A model generated the notes under the pieces. That model saw nothing but the letters and a program-made list of their open reading frames with translations. It searched no databases and was not told the DNA's origin. From assembly GCA_003194525.1 (NCBI GenBank), contig NBIV01000082.1, positions 245,135 through 309,134 on the forward strand: DNA of 64,000 nucleotides, in the 5' to 3' direction. The position numbers were made by a program, and so were the translations under genes. This document shows, piece by piece, positions 1 through 10,097 of this stretch. The stretch's first letter is position 1. Each line of letters starts with the position of its first letter. This DNA is from Gracilariopsis chorda (lineage: Eukaryota; Rhodophyta; Florideophyceae; Gracilariales; Gracilariaceae).

Positions 1-1892
1 ACTTCCATTTGACCCTAGATAGAATAATGTCCATTGCCCTCTGGAACGTCGCGGGTGCGTTCATTAATCCAAAGGGCATCCGAGTGAATCGGAAAAGTCC
101 CTCGTGGGTCGTGAACGTTGTCAGCGGTTTGGCGTCATCGTCTAGTGGTATTTGACAATATCCCCAAATGGCGTCCAAGGTGGTAAAGACAGCTGCCTCT
201 CCTAAGGAACCGAGACAGTCGTCCATCCGGGGGATAGGGTACGAATCCCGTTTGGTCATGGGGTTGAGCTTCCTGTAGTCAACGCAAAACCTGACGGCGC
301 CATCTTTCTCGGCCACTAGGACGCAAGGGCTTGCCCATTTGGACTGATGAGGGGGGGCTGGCTCGATGACATCTGCCCTCCTCATCTTCTCCATTTGGGC
401 GGCCACGATGGTTCTTTACTTTAGGCCCGTTCTATATGGGTGTTGGTACACTGGTTTCGCGTCGTCCTTCAGGTTAATTCGGTGTTTTGTCGCCCGAATC
501 TCGCCTAATTGACCAGACCACATGGATTTGAATTCCCGAAGGAGCTCTATAACCTGCGGCCTGTAATATTCGAATTCTTCGACCATATTGAGGTCCCCCT
601 CCCAAGACTCGACGTCCTCGTCATCGTCCAGGTGGGAGTTGTCCAAATTGGTTTCCATAATGGCCACAGGAGCTGGCAGGGCAATGCCAACTACTGTTCC
701 TTTAGGTAGCCGGACCGGATGGTCTCTGAAGTTACTCATGTTAACCATAAAGGGCTGGCGCGGACGAACGTCCATAACTCCATTGGCCATGAGGGCGACC
801 TGGCGTTGAATCGTCTTCGGATGATTCTGTAACGTCAGAAGGCCAGAGGACTCGCCCTGAACCCAAGCGGTGGTCTGAGTCATCGGAGGGATGACTAAGG
901 CTTTTGTAAGCCTGACCTTATTGGACACAGTGTTAGTCGCCAATGGGGATTTCCGCCCGTTTGCCTCAGGTCCCGGTCTGGATCCAACTAAGGCCACTGG
1001 ATGTGCGCAATGGAACGCGAATTTCCGAAGGCAAGGATAGATGGCCTTCACGTAAAGGTCGATGAAGGAAGTCCCAAGGATACACTCGGCTCCCAAGTTT
1101 GGACATACAGGGAACCACGTACGGACTCTCAAACTGCTCAGTTGGACAAACAATGAAATGATTCCTTTAATTGCCATCGGTCATCGAGACGCATCAGTGA
1201 TCCTGGGGGTTTTCCTCACCTGAATCTTGTCTTCCCAACCAACCGGTAGGACCTTAGGATTTCTCAGATTGGGCCCAGCGCCCGTGTCCAGCACACTCGT
1301 GGCCACTCGGGAGTGCGAGGTTCGGAGTCTTATGGTCATTCGAACTTTATAGTTCTCCTTCCTAAGGACACAGACAGGGTCCTAATCATCCAGTGGTGGC
1401 CTTGTGGGGTCGTCAATCCATTCGGCCGTTGGTTGTTCAGACTCCAAAGGAATTTTAGAGTCCGGTGACTCTTGTCCATCGGGGTTGAGGCTAGGATTCT
1501 CAGAGGAGCGGTTTGCATCACGCCGCTCCTCTACGCGTTTTCCTGTTCAGTCTTTCCTCGACAGTCCACTGGAACTTCCTCGGGGTGCATCTGAGGGACA
1601 GCGTCCGTAACGGGAATATCGATGGGGTTGACCTGAGAGTTTGCGGCCTCCCCAGGAGTGGCGTATCGAGTAGACCCTGAGGACTTGTTTCGCTGGTACT
1701 GAAGAGGTTAATTTCCTTCGGACCTCCTGGTCTGAAAGTTCTCATCCCTTAGGGCCAACAGGTTCTTGCGAACGTCCTCTGGCATGACTTTCATGCAGTC
1801 ACACGGCCTGGCCGTGGAGAGGCAGAGGTAGCAAGGGGGCCCAGGGTGAATACGTCCTTCTTAGGTTTAACGAACGTATACTTCGGAGTCGT
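1..1892 (-). pseudogene. pol (protease and start of RT) of element E
   Basis: The frame 416-1177 carries a protease-like segment ending in a hydrophobic ILGTSF motif and runs into the pre-RT motif ending PYRTGLK. An in-frame TAA at 416-418 then interrupts it, where A and B read PYRAGPKAREE. The next 400 bases on the minus strand encode the first RT blocks, including the FCVDYR and RMPFG motifs, up to the window edge. Between 1178 and 1892 the frame is broken. The hairpin at 80-92 (CCGAGTGAATCGG) sits at the same RT position as a different hairpin in element A. Confidence 0.65.
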
Positions 1893-3533
1893 TTATCCAG
1901 ATGGAGTTGTAGTTCCAGTGGCCGATATGGATGGAGCACCTGAGAGAACGGAAGAAAAAGAGACTGCAAGGATGTCTCCTTCTCCCGAGCGGGTGTAACC
2001 AGTGGACTCGCTCTCAGAAGAGTTGACCATATGGACTTTGGAACTCTTCCTCAAAGGTGATGCTCGTCCTCTGGTCTCCAGGTCTGTTGCCCGACGGGAC
2101 GTCCTATAGGTTTTGCCATATCCTTCGGCATACGTAACCAGCTGGCGGAACGAACGCCTCTGGTTGTCCGAGTGGAGATGGCGAACATGAGTCCTAATGG
2201 CCGGCAGCAATCCAGCAATGAAGTGCTGCTTAAGTCGTCCTTCGGGAAACACATTCCCACAGCGGTAGGCCTTCTTCCACAGTTGGTCAGCAAAGTCCGT
2301 TTCGGTCATATTCGTGCTCTGCCTAAAGGAAATCACGTCCTGATGGGCATCCATTATTACGTCATCAGTGGCGTACGTCTCCAAAAGGTAATGAACGACC
2401 TCTGGGTAGGACCTAAGGAGCTCCCTATCGGTCGCGTCCACTGGGTCATTGGTGCCGGAGATCTTCGAAACCACATGGTCACGCGCTTGTCCACTGAAAA
2501 AAAACTGAAACAGGTACAGAGCGGCTCCCTCATGGACGCCGTTCTGGTCGCAGGCCGCACGGAATTGAGACAGAAACCTAAGGACAGCAATCGGGTCAGT
2601 TTTCGAGAACTTGTCAGTGACGGTAAGCTGCATCCGTTTGGCCCACTTCGTGACTCGTCGAGCCACCGAACCGGAATACCTTGAGGACCTGTCGCCCAGT
2701 CGGTAAGTCCGATAGTCCAACACTTTCTTAAAAAGTTCGTTGGTAGTAGCCAGTGGCCTGAGGCATCGAACAGCCGCCTCATCAGCGTCCGTATCGGTAG
2801 AAATTGATGAGTCCGAACTGGACCCATCTTCGCTCTCGTCCGAATGGTCTCTACTCTTCCTCGACGTCTTATTCCTTCTAGGTCTTCTCTTCTTCCTTCG
2901 GTCGACATTTTGCTCGTCCACCGGAGCGATCTCGTCATGGCCAAATCCAATGGACCTGCGGGTCTGCTGGGAGCCCTGGTACCTCATGGGTCATGCAAAC
3001 ATTAGCCCTTCTTGGCGGGGAGGCTCTCTTCCACTCCCTGGGTGTACTTCCATTTGGTCATCCTGTTGGTTAACCCGGCGAGGGGCTGATAGCGCAGCTA
3101 CTCCCGGGGGTTCGGAGTGTGGTTGCCACACGGAAGCCGATGGATTACTTTGAGTATTGGCCACAATGGCCGGTGTGCCTACCTGGCGTGTGACCTCCAT
3201 CCTAAAGGTCGAGGCCATGGCTTCCACGAAGCTTGTGGACTCCAAGACCTGAGGAACGAGGCGAGTAATCCGTTGGTCAATCATCCCGTCTAATACCTCT
3301 AGAACACGGGTATCCAAAAGGGACTGAATGTGCTCTTCACAGAGTCCTTTCAGGCTCGGCCAAAGGGTGTCAGCGAGACCTCTGGAGAGATCCTTCCTCA
3401 AATTAGAGGAAGAGTCCTGTAGGTCTTGCGTCGGCGTGGCAGGCTGGGAATTGATCCTGTTGAGGCAGGAACGGAGACGAGCGGCCAAATTGGACTCTAT
3501 CGCAATCCTTTCGGAATTATCCACGGGGGTCAA
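1893..3533 (-). pseudogene. gag of element E, interrupted by an in-frame TGA
   Basis: One reading frame of about 546 codons with a single TGA at 2991-2993. The part before it (2991-3533, 180 aa) is helical and polar. The part after it (from 2987) has a basic block (KKRRPRRNKTSRKSR), a Ser/Asp-rich tract, then a retrotransposon capsid-like domain similar to the gag of element A around the shared positions YRxYRL...KRMQL. The same order of basic block, acidic serine tract and capsid domain is seen in D, A, B and C. The TGA could be an inactivating mutation. Readthrough cannot be excluded, but E's pol also has a stop, which favours decay. Confidence 0.7.
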
Positions 3534-3783
3534 TGGACGTCCTTGAAGTTAACTCCGCGTACTCCGACGGTCACTGCCCGCATCGGCCGCGAGGCCAATG
3601 GTTTCGGGAGCGGTCGAGAGTGCACTGTGGCAAGCCTGAGAAGTTCTCTGGTCGTTGTTCTGTCGAGAATCGGTATCCATGGGGCGGTTGTTTTCCGTAT
3701 ACCAGTTCGTCGGTCAGATCCTAAGTGGTAGAATCCTGAGATGGTCTTCTTTTCCTAATAGGTCCACGGGTCGTCCTAGAGGA

Positions 3784-3801
3784 TTCTAGGTCGGGAGACC
3801 A
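3784..3801 (-). other. Primer binding site of element E
   Basis: On the minus strand this reads TGGTCTCCCGACCTAGAA and begins two bases inside the LTR. The same 18 bases follow the LTRs of D, A and B after a 3-base spacer. It would pair with a tRNA 3' end ending in TCGGGAGACCA. I cannot name the tRNA. Confidence 0.6.
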
Positions 3802-3803
3802 AA

Positions 3804-4265
3804 TGTAGGATAGTAAGCCAAGTGGGCAAACTCCTAAAGGTCTCCGCGGTAGCGGTGGCAGAGCAGTCCACGTGGGAAAAGGCCAACGGTGACACCTCTG
3901 ATATGGAGGCACAATGGGAAGACGCTAACGGTGCAATCCTACAGGACGGATGTGCAGTAGCGGCTGCTTGGAAGCCTAAGGGAGTGGGAACGGCAAGCTT
4001 GGGGGCTGGTCGTCGTTACCAAGATGGTGTCTGAGTTTACTGACCAAGGGGAGGCGCAGCTCGAAGTGCATAAGTATCGGCACCGAGGTGCCTCGACCCT
4101 GTGGCACTGTAAAGTGCCCTACTCTACAGTAACCAATACAAGCCCTATGGATAAATAAATAGAAATTATAAAAATACAAATAACCCCTTCAGGCCAAGCA
4201 CACACACGTGTAGCATCCAATCAGGTCGCTAGCAGTGTCGCCACTCCTGGCTCCACTTCCTCACA
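3804..4265 (-). repeat. 5' LTR of element E
   Basis: On the minus strand it starts TGTGAGGAAG and ends CCTACA, so it has TG...CA termini. The inner edge is fixed by the primer binding site two bases away. The outer edge is fixed by the point where D-type gag sequence resumes at 4266. The outer edge is inferred, because the matching 3' LTR is outside the window. Confidence 0.6.
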
Positions 4266-4991
4266 GTAGCCTCGCTTCTCGTCCTCCGAGTCGGAGTCCG
4301 AGGAGCTCGAGCTATTCGAAGGATTTCGGGATGAATCCGACGATGTCGAAGAGTTCGAGTCCGAGTACTTTCGGTGGTGTTTCCGCTTATGACGGCGTTT
4401 CTTTTTCCCAGCATGCTGGTGATTTTGAGACGCAGTTGGTACCGGATCATCCGGGGATGGTTTGTCCATGAGAACGAACTGCTCCAGTATCTCCAAGCGA
4501 GCACCAATCCGATCAAATCGAGACTCAACTCCTTCGATGAAGGTGGCGGGTTGCCCCAAACTCTCCAACACGGAGTTGACATCAGACCGTAAGATACAGA
4601 GGTCCTCGGCAACCTCTTTCACAGGGGTTGCCATAACCACCTCTTGGATGGATTTCAATTCCCCTACAAGGGTGTCGTGGGCAGTCCACATTGCGCGGAC
4701 CTGGAAATCCAGGGATGTCCCCTGGGGGGTGTTGTCGACCGTTCCACCTGAGTTTGATACCGCGACAGCGGGAGTCGATGCATCATTCCCCTGCGGGGGT
4801 GACAACGAGGGCAAAAGAGTGTTCCGGGGTTCCCGGGGTTGGTTTGAATTCCTCGAAGAGGGTCCACCAGCGAAGCTGGAGCCGGTCCGCTTCGGAATGC
4901 GGGATATGAACCGAACTTCAGGGACTTCTCCATCATCGTGGGAACGACTGCGGGTGACCGCACGCTCCACATCGGAGGGTTGCCTCGACAT
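4266..4991 (-). pseudogene. gag N-terminal part of element D, truncated by E
   Basis: It starts with ATG at 4991 (protein begins MSRQPSDVERAVTRSRS), matching A and B gag (MSRNPSDAEPVVTRSRS). It keeps the Pro/Ser-rich N-terminus, a predicted helical middle (residues about 95-160), the basic block GKKKRRHKRKHHRK and the Ser/Asp tract ending SDSDSEDEKRGY. The frame then runs about 15 codons into the LTR of E before a stop at 4221. The capsid domain and zinc knuckle are missing from this piece. Confidence 0.75.
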
Positions 4992-5096
4992 GAGGAGCTA
5001 CCGTCACGACGGAAACGATTCCGGAACTTCCGGGAAGTGAAAGACGAACCTCGAAAGAGGGAAAACAAACACCGATTCTAGGTCGGGAGACCACTT

Positions 5097-5938
5097 TGTG
5101 GTGCAATGCCCCAAAGGGGAAAACCACCGAAAGGCGTTCGGGATCTTCCTCTCACGAGGTGAACCCAGTTGGGTAGAGCCCTCCCAGAGGTGTCACGGCG
5201 AAGCCGGTTTGTAAGACCAGGGACACCTGTCGCGACTTGCGCAGGGAGGTGAAGGCGAAGAATCGGTATCCGCGTGAGCGGGGTGTGATCCTCAGTAGAG
5301 GTATGTTTCCACGTAAGTGGGGATGTGTGAGGGAGTGCACACAGGAGGGCCGCGGGTAGCGGGATGTACTACCCTGAAAGGGGGAAAGGAGGAGATTGAA
5401 GGGAAAGGAGGAAGAGTGGGCGAGGGTGAGTCGCGAGAGCGACGAACAAATACGGCAATGCCGGTGGACAGGACTCCCTATACAGGGCGAAACACCAATG
5501 TGATTGGAACAATTATACTCCCAAGGATGGGTCTCTTTAGGTGTGCAAGGGGGTTAGAGGTCCCGTGGTTTACGGCGTTTCTCTCCAAGGAGGAGTTGAG
5601 AACGCACGGAATCGGCAACAACTAGAGCCAATTCCCCAGGTTCGGAGTCCCTTGTTGGGGAAGCTTTACTGGTGCGACGGCAGTGCGCCGCCGCAATAAG
5701 TACTAACTTCCCAGAAATGGGTGTAAAAATAATAAATACAATTAACTAAAATTATTAGAAACACTGCACACTTCGTGGCAACATCCACTACTGTGGCCAA
5801 CCGCAAATTGGCCCAAAACCGTGTCCCACGTGTCCATATCCACCATAGTGGGGCGTAGTTCATATACACACTACAGAACCGATAATTTCGCGAAAACAAT
5901 AAGTACCAGGAATCCCTCCCTGAGGGCGTTGCACTTCA
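5097..5938 (-). repeat. 5' LTR of element D (842 bp)
   Basis: On the minus strand it starts TGAAGTGCAACGCCCTCAGG and ends TTGCACCACA. These are the same termini as the LTRs of A (45940-46746), B (57208-58014) and C (42728-43556). It is densely filled with short inverted repeats, for example CCTCTCACGAGG, CCCAGTTGGG and CCGCGTGAGCGG. The primer site at 5076-5093 follows after CTT. Confidence 0.85.
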
Positions 5939-6268
5939 CTGCGGCACAGAACTGTTATCCGCATTACTCAAAACTGTGAGAAGTAGGTCTTGAACTACGG
6001 AAGAAGCTGCATTATAGCTATCTTCAAAGCATATCCTCCGAGGTACACGCTTCATAGACACCGTGGAGAGACGTCTATTCAGCAGCTCAATTTTGTCAAG
6101 AAGAGCATCTCTTATCGACTGTTTCTCCTCTCTTTTTTCTATATATATTTTGTCAGGCGTCTCGGCGTAAACCTCGTCGCTGTCGACTTTGCCGTTCCTA
6201 ATGCCTGACTCACTTCTACGAGATTCCAATGTCCCAATTTCTGTAGAATTGTCCGGCTTTTCTACCAT
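5936..6268 (-). pseudogene. Continuation of the Ulp1-like gene, truncated by element D
   Basis: A 110-codon frame begins with ATG immediately after the TAA of the Ulp1-like frame and is in the same frame, so the two were probably one protein or abutting ORFs. It is charged and polar with an amphipathic region (residues about 45-75). Its stop codon TGA (5936-5938) is the first three bases of the LTR of element D. The natural C-terminus has therefore been lost to the insertion. Confidence 0.5.
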
Positions 6269-7351
6269 TTATCTGCGCCCAGAGGTGCTCCCATTTGTAG
6301 GTTTCGTACGCTTTGAAGTTTGTGCCTTCTCTCCTTTGAATTTGGCGTCTTTATACGCCACTTCGTACCATGGACTCAAATTTCTGTTTCGCTGGCTAGC
6401 TTGGCTCTGAATTTCTTTCATTCGCGACAAACCGCGAGCTCGAGCCTCAAACATGTGCTCTCGGTGATGAATTCGGTACTCGCTGACCATTGTTTCTGCC
6501 ACTTTTTCAATGCCAAAGTGCTGACCTGCCATCAAAGTATGTACCAGTCGGCTCCTTATCGACATCCAACGGTATCCCTCGGAGAGCGCAGAACTATATC
6601 CCTGTGCATAGGTCTTCTCCGGAGCGCATCCTCGATCCGAAGCAAACTCGGTAAAAAACGAGATTACGTAGCATCCACTGCTGTAACTGTCCCCTTGACG
6701 GTAGTAATTCTTGATGTCCAGTAATACGTGTTTCCGGGAAACGATAGCCTCACTTTGGTCATGAAGAATGTAGTAGTCAAATGCTTTCTTGAAAAGCTTT
6801 AAGACAGGCAGTGGACAATTAAAACGTAGACTATCCCCAAAGTGCACCGTAGACCTCTCTATCTTGTTTCCATCAACATCAATATATCGTGTTCCTAGTA
6901 GTAAACCCCAATGTTCATTTCCCAGGTTCAAAGGAACGAGTACCGTGTAAATCTCTCCGGAATGCCCAAATACATTAACAGAAAACGACTTCTTCATCAT
7001 TGAAAAGAAATATTGTTCTTCCTCCTTTGACAAATTTTTTTGTCGCTTCGAGAACCCAGACAGCGCAACACCTGTATCAAATGGACAAAAGCATACACCC
7101 TGGTTTGGTTTCATGTCCATTATCGCGCTAGTGATGAGTTCGCTGCAAAGATAAAATTTCATTTTGGAGCTGTGAACAAAAGACACAGGATCTATTTCTT
7201 TCTGTTCTGCATCTACTATTGAGTATACATGACGGTGTATCAACTTAAACCGAGGTATGGAAGTTGTGATTTGCAGTTTAGTGTGTCTTTCTACATTTAG
7301 GTAAAAATATCTGCAAATCTTGCTCACTGTTGTATCGCCATCGCTTTTCAT
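6269..7351 (-). CDS. Ulp1/C48-family-like cysteine protease domain protein
   Basis: The C48 (SUMO/NEDD8-type) protease pattern is visible. A histidine lies in NEHWGLLLG, an aspartate in VHFGDSL and a cysteine in SSGCYVISF, in the expected order, which supports a His-Asp-Cys catalytic triad in a protein of about 360 aa. The first ATG in frame is at 7351. The frame is open further upstream to a stop at about 7423 without another ATG, so an upstream exon is possible. The tail is basic and ends in TAA at 6269-6271, followed at once by an in-frame ATG that opens the next frame. Such domains cleave ubiquitin-like tags, but they also occur as cargo of DNA transposons and in expanded algal and oomycete families. 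I cannot tell which applies here. Confidence 0.7.
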   Translation of the reverse strand: MKSDGDTTVSKICRYFYLNVERHTKLQITTSIPRFKLIHRHVYSIVDAEQKEIDPVSFVHSSKMKFYLCSELITSAIMDMKPNQGVCFCPFDTGVALSGFSKRQKNLSKEEEQYFFSMMKKSFSVNVFGHSGEIYTVLVPLNLGNEHWGLLLGTRYIDVDGNKIERSTVHFGDSLRFNCPLPVLKLFKKAFDYYILHDQSEAIVSRKHVLLDIKNYYRQGDSYSSGCYVISFFTEFASDRGCAPEKTYAQGYSSALSEGYRWMSIRSRLVHTLMAGQHFGIEKVAETMVSEYRIHHREHMFEARARGLSRMKEIQSQASQRNRNLSPWYEVAYKDAKFKGEKAQTSKRTKPTNGSTSGRR

Positions 7352-7381
7352 TAATGTATTAAGCCGCGCTTTGGAATTCAA

Positions 7382-8205
7382 GTTGGATACTGTATCGAGC
7401 GCAGAACTGGAAGGTATAGAATAACCATTGTGCTAGAATAGAATGCGGTTCTCGGAAGTGCGTTTGTTGTCTACTTACCAACATGCGTACTGAGTTTTGT
7501 CATCGCTTTGGAGGCAAGACCTAAAAAAAAAATGACGCCTTGATCAGCAATCTACTAATACAGAGTAGGTTTCTATATGCCAGATTGGCAATGAGGTCTC
7601 CGAATAGAAGAAGCAAGATTAGTGCGTGACGGCGACGCCAGGGATCTGGCAATCTATGCCGGAGATCTGGGAATCGACGGCGGCAGACACCGTGGGCTGG
7701 TGTGCCCTCAGTTAACGCGATGAAAGATAAAGATGGCTGAACAATTGGCGCGTAGGGGTACGTTGTTGCTGGTTTGCGTTGCTCATTTTTGTTTTATTGG
7801 TCTACTGGGGCAATAAGGGGCTGTGATTGGCCGCAGCAAAATGTGCATATGCGGGTCATTGAGCTGGGTCAGTTTTCTGGAGAGCTCGTGCTGAGCTGTT
7901 CCTTTTCAGTCAACTTCCTACGCCGGCTACGCCGTGTAGATTATCCCTTGGCCTGATCATTTGCCGCCGACGGGTGGGAATGCTCTTAACCTACCCTTGC
8001 TACTACCTTTGTATCCTTGGTACACCTGTAAGTTATGTATTCTGTACCAGTGCTACTGTGCACCTCGTGAACTGGAGTCGCGTTGGTCTATTTCTTGATG
8101 GCGAGTAGACTGATCTATCCAGAGACAAGGCTACGAAGGGAACGCTAAATTTATCTCGGTTGAACCATTCCTCGTCTCTTCTTGTTCTTCACCACTCCGC
8201 TGAAA
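7382..8205. other. Intergenic, no supported gene
   Basis: No convincing reading frame or RNA gene. It probably holds the upstream regions of the divergently placed Ulp1-like gene (minus) and PAP/fibrillin-like frame (plus). A possible upstream exon of the Ulp1-like gene would also fall here. Confidence 0.4.
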
Positions 8206-8694
8206 ATGCTGTTTGTATCCGTGCCCCTCTTCTTGCGACAGCCAAGCAAGTCACAGAGAATCCGCATGTGCAAGAGCAACGAAAACGTTCAAACAGCAAA
8301 GCGTACACTTCTCGACGCAGCAACGGCGCTAAACCTGGGACGCGATGTAGTCAAACAGCCCGACAAGCTAGACCACGTTCAGAGGCTAATAAAGAACCTA
8401 GAAGCCGAATGGAAAATAGATAAGCCGACAAATCTCACGCTGGTGGGAAGGCGGGAACTGGTATACACGACATTACCAGATGTACTCGCCATCGACAGAC
8501 CACGTTGGATGCAATGCGCCAGTGTATTTCAAATCATCGAGGCCGGTGAAAAGAAAGGTTTTATTACACAAGTGTTCAGATATGCGGCGATTCGTTGTGT
8601 GATATCTTTCTCGTTTGAACTGGGTTTTTTTGCAGTTGCTGCTAAGGAAGGTGCGTTTTGTGGAGGCAAGGTTGGGTGGATTGATGCGCTTTGA
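8206..8694 (+). CDS. PAP/fibrillin-like (plastid lipid-associated) domain protein, probably partial
   Basis: From the ATG at 8206 a short hydrophobic/basic N-terminus (MLFVSVPLFLRQPSKSQRIR) could act as a targeting peptide. Next comes a segment typical of the start of PAP/fibrillin domains: a helix with AKRTLLDAATALNLGRD, then HVQRLIKNLEAEW, then GRRELVYTTLPDVL, then an FQII motif. These proteins bind lipids in plastids, on plastoglobules or thylakoids. After about residue 118 (AGEKKG) the sequence no longer resembles the family and the second beta half is missing. That suggests either a truncated gene or an unrecognised intron beginning near AAAG/GTTTT at about 8550. The family call rests on motif memory alone. 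Confidence 0.4.
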   Translation: MLFVSVPLFLRQPSKSQRIRMCKSNENVQTAKRTLLDAATALNLGRDVVKQPDKLDHVQRLIKNLEAEWKIDKPTNLTLVGRRELVYTTLPDVLAIDRPRWMQCASVFQIIEAGEKKGFITQVFRYAAIRCVISFSFELGFFAVAAKEGAFCGGKVGWIDAL

Positions 8695-9396
8695 TATGAG
8701 GAAGCAAAATGCTGTGGCTAGTCTTTTGGTAAGTTTCTGGGATGATGAGTTGCTGGTTCTAGAGGGTAACAAGGGTAGCATTTCTATTTTGCGGCTGCTG
8801 AAGAAGGGGTGCTGTGACGAGAGTGAGGCTGGTTGTTTCTGCATTTCTTTTTGTCGGACAATTTGATGATTGAATCAGGTCTAGCTGTTCTCGAGTGCGG
8901 GCCGAAACGGCGTATATGCATCTCTACGGTGAGTGCGAGAGCTGGAACCAAGCTCGAACCGCCCCCTGCTGTGTCATAGCTTACAGAAAACACGTAGCGC
9001 TTGTCCTGCACGTCGAGAGTACGTTTGCGGGTGTAGGCTTACAAACCTAAACTTGGCATTCCAAATTCCAGTAAAGCTATAAAGAATGTTCGAATCTATT
9101 GAATGAAGAGAGGATACTTTGGCTATTTACGAGCGGCTATGTACCATGTCCGTTCTTTTCTGTGTCGTGAATCTGACGTGGTCTCAGGTGACCTAGGAAT
9201 CGTTTGCCCGTGATTGTGTGTGTGTGTTTATAAGAGCTCGTGTCTCTAATTCCAAGACTATGGTAGGGGTTCCATTGAGAAGAACGTCTCTCTTTCTAGA
9301 TAAACCAACAGCTTCTCTGGCAATGTTCTTACTATTAATTTTGGCGTCAGAGCGGCCGTGATTGCCAAGAATGAAAAGGCTGGCGTTAATGGCTTC
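8695..9396. other. Intergenic, nothing supported
   Basis: If the PAP/fibrillin-like gene has a second exon it should lie here, but I could not identify one. Otherwise no gene, RNA or repeat was seen. Confidence 0.35.
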
Positions 9397-9477
9397 CCTC
9401 CGTTGGAAAGCTACTAACCCCTTCCTCCATTAGAATGCCGCTAACTCCGTCCTCCATTGGAGTGCCGCTAACTTCTT
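9397..9477. repeat. 27-bp tandem repeat, three copies
   Basis: Three adjacent 27-base units start at 9397, 9424 and 9451. Each begins CCTCC[AG]TT and contains GC[TC][AG]CTAAC. The last two copies are the most alike, and the first has drifted. Confidence 0.75.
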
Positions 9478-10044
9478 CCTCCTATCTCTTCTCTTGTCGC
9501 ACCGAACCAGTGAAGATACTGAGCGGTCCACGGTCGTCTCCCTCAATCGATGTTGTTATCGATATCTTTGTTTTTTGTTCATTTCTCAAGCATTCCAGCC
9601 TTGCCTTTGATTGGCTACACGTCGTATGGTAGTGCGATAAGCACGTTATATCGTAGGAATCGTTCGTCGATGAATCTGTCATACTTGTACACTGTCGGCC
9701 TTTGGTGGACTGTCTCTTTGTACTTGGCATTTTGCCCCTCTCTCTGCTCAGAAGTGTGAGACGACTGGGCTACAAAAGTGTCCGGCCAGACACTGATGCG
9801 AGCTTGTCCAGCGATACTTGTAGTGAGCTCCCACAAGAAGTTCATCTTTAATAGAATCTTGCGCATTACAAGTCGCTACATTATTGCGGTGGCGCGCCAC
9901 CCCTGACAGCAATCGGTTGCCACCGGTGTCTGTGGATAGTATCTAAGCGCACAAACTCATCCCTAGCTAAAACTATGCAATACTGTACATGACATGTATT
10001 AACTGCCACTCTAATTACTATTTCGTTTTGCGAGAAGCTGAGAT
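9478..10044. other. Intergenic, nothing supported
   Basis: Short overlapping frames on both strands only. No similarity to any other part of the window. Confidence 0.35.
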
Positions 10045-10097
10045 AACTCAGTCAAGAAGAAATCGAAACGTGATTTCGATTTCTTCTTGACAGAGTT
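10045..10097. other. Long perfect hairpin, 18-bp uninterrupted arms
   Basis: The left arm 10051-10068 (GTCAAGAAGAAATCGAAA) and right arm 10074-10091 are exact reverse complements around a 5-base loop, CGTGA. After one A/A mismatch the pairing continues for five more bases (AACTC/GAGTT), giving about 23 paired positions. It lies in an intergenic region. It could be a foldback RNA, a pair of inverted short duplications or a replication-generated palindrome. Nothing else indicates which. Confidence 0.8.

Larger units (their letters stand above)
1..4265 (-). mobile_element. Element E: Ty3/gypsy-like LTR retrotransposon, 5' half, cut by window start
   Basis: Reading leftwards on the minus strand the order is 5' LTR (3804-4265), primer binding site (3784-3801), leader, gag (1893-3533), protease region and the start of reverse transcriptase (to base 1). 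The rest lies outside the window. E is inserted into the gag of element D: D sequence resumes at 4266 with GTAGC, the expected 5-bp target duplication, whose partner would lie beyond the window start. E is related to the A/B/C/D family (same gag layout, same primer site, similar RT) but has a different, shorter LTR (462 bp). In-frame stops in gag and pol indicate that it is dead. Confidence 0.8.
4266..5938 (-). mobile_element. Element D: A-family LTR retrotransposon, 5' end, interrupted by E
   Basis: The minus-strand order is 5' LTR (5097-5938), primer site (5076-5093), leader and the N-terminal part of gag (4266-4991). E then interrupts the gag, so the remainder of D should lie beyond the window start. 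D's LTR terminus abuts the C-terminal end of a Ulp1-like reading frame and supplies its stop codon. D is an older copy than A: its LTR and gag differ from A at many sites. Confidence 0.8.

Noticed and set aside
1404-3153. Several plus-strand frames of 60-170 codons across element E
   Set aside because: They lie opposite gag and pol of E, lack domains and are shadows of the minus-strand coding.
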